Below, piece after piece: positions 5,966 to 6,567 of a DNA stretch of 6,567 bases; position 1 is the stretch's first letter; each line of letters starts with the position of its first letter. Made by a program: the position numbers and the translations under genes. The notes beneath the pieces were generated by a model. The model did no database searches. It was not told where the DNA came from and saw nothing but the letters and a program-made list of their open reading frames with translations. The stretch comes from Bacteroidales bacterium UBA5206. Lineage in GTDB: Bacteria; Bacteroidota; Bacteroidia; Bacteroidales; Tenuifilaceae. Location of the stretch: contig DHVO01000018.1 of assembly GCA_002412705.1 (NCBI GenBank), positions 1 through 6,567 on the forward strand, given 5' to 3'.

Positions 5966-6310
5966 TTAAATTATTTTATCGATATCGTGGGGCGGGTTGG
6001 CAACAACGGCCTTGTGTTTACCAACAACAATGGGGCGCTGAATAAGTTTTGGGTTTTCGCAAAGAATTTTAATCCACTCCTCGTCGGTAAAGGTTTTTCC
6101 TTTTAGTGCCGATTTAAAGTACTCCTCCTGTGTGCGCACAATTTCATTGGGCTTTTTATTGAGCTTTAGCAGAATCTCCTTAAGCTCATCGGGCGATGGG
6201 GGTTCCGCTATGTAGTTTCTAACCTCAATGTCGATAGTCTTTTTCTTAAGATACTCTAGCCCTGCACGGCTATGGCGGCAGCGGGGGTTGTGAAATATTT
6301 TTATGCTCAT
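5966..6310 (-). CDS. ArsC-family (arsenate reductase-like) thioredoxin-fold protein
   Basis: A 114-residue protein of the glutaredoxin-linked ArsC/YfgD family. The N-terminus IKIFHNPRCRHSR holds the active-site Cys11 in a CxxS setting. Arg59 (EIVRTQEEY) and Arg92 (NPKLIQRPIVV) match the oxyanion-binding arginines of E. coli ArsC. The third, normally in a GRPPE-like segment near the C-terminus, is missing: here the stretch is VVANPPHDI, with Asn in its place. True arsenate reduction is therefore doubtful and another thiol role is possible. No arsB, acr3 or arsR gene is in view. The ATG at 6310 was chosen because the family begins directly with the first strand (MSIKIF); an upstream in-frame ATG at 6355 would add 15 residues foreign to the family. 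It is probably the first gene of the ArsC-CAP-fumC series. Confidence 0.88.
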   Translation of the reverse strand: MSIKIFHNPRCRHSRAGLEYLKKKTIDIEVRNYIAEPPSPDELKEILLKLNKKPNEIVRTQEEYFKSALKGKTFTDEEWIKILCENPKLIQRPIVVGKHKAVVANPPHDIDKII

Positions 6311-6567
6311 GGTTACTTTTTTGTCCCAATTTAGGGCTATTTTACCATATGGCAAAAGGTGTTTGGCACAATTATGGGGTGGCTAATCAGCGGCAAAAGC
6401 ACATTCCAATATTCATTACTTAATGGGAATGTAAAATGCTACTTGCTACTCATGCACGTTTAGTAATGTAAATTCAAGCCTGTTTTTAGTGCAATTGGCC
6501 CTGTGGTGTAATCTATAAAGGAGCCAAACGGTGTGTGCTTTTAAAATTGGAACGCATTGGCAGCCAT
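6311..6567. other. Upstream region without recognisable genes
   Basis: No supportable ORF on either strand. The promoter of the ArsC-CAP-fumC series should lie here, but I find no full TAnnTTTG box on the minus strand. The one visible structure is the inverted repeat ACATTCC/GGAATGT (6401-6407, 6426-6432) with an 18-nt loop, about 90 bp before the ArsC start; it could be an operator or chance. Confidence 0.4.

Noticed and set aside
5687..6106. Plus-strand ORF of 139 codons spanning the CAP and ArsC-like genes
   Set aside because: Runs antisense across two well-supported genes and their junction; no motif.
6565..6567. Possible gene start on the minus strand at the right edge
   Set aside because: The frame from that ATG closes after eight codons.

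Overview
The window looks like a piece of a Bacteroidota chromosome, probably Bacteroidales or Marinilabiliales. Three things point there: promoter boxes of the TAnnTTTG type, gene starts that mostly lack a Shine-Dalgarno sequence, and a tyrosine recombinase of a layout common in that phylum. No taxonomic search was possible, so this is inference.

Layout. (a) 1-1047, minus strand: a strikingly AT-rich gene for a CHAT/caspase-like protease (126-926) that looks like a mobile gene cassette. A 15-bp inverted repeat (14 of 15 matching) built on GTTGTGC/GCACAAC brackets the ORF. Behind its stop lies an imperfect palindrome with integron attC-like order: GCACAAC, 5-nt spacer, GTTTAGCC, loop, GCCCAAAC, running off the left edge. 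In front lies an attI-like stretch with paired TACACC(T/A)AAGGT repeats and a TATATTTG promoter box aimed into the cassette. (b) 1048-2166, minus: a tyrosine recombinase of 372 codons, lacking the insertion typical of integron IntI and interrupted by one in-frame TAG. (c) 2335-3477, plus: prfB (RF2) with its promoter, Shine-Dalgarno sequence and programmed +1 frameshift site. (d) 3478-4011: a gene-free stretch with nested palindromes, a 13-bp direct repeat and a strong hairpin terminator. (e) 4012-6310, minus: a probable operon in the order ArsC-like reductase, secreted CAP-domain protein, fumarase FumC. (f) 6311-6567: upstream DNA with no recognisable gene.

Regions c and e are ordinary housekeeping sequence. 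Regions a and b together resemble an integron turned round (recombinase and cassette on the same strand, attachment region at the 3' end of the recombinase) that uses a Xer-like rather than IntI recombinase. The cassette at the first position carries a protease-fold protein of a kind often found in anti-phage or cell-death systems. The TAG suggests the recombinase is recently inactivated or expressed only by readthrough. TAG is also the normal stop of prfB, fumC and the recombinase itself, so there is no sign of a changed genetic code.
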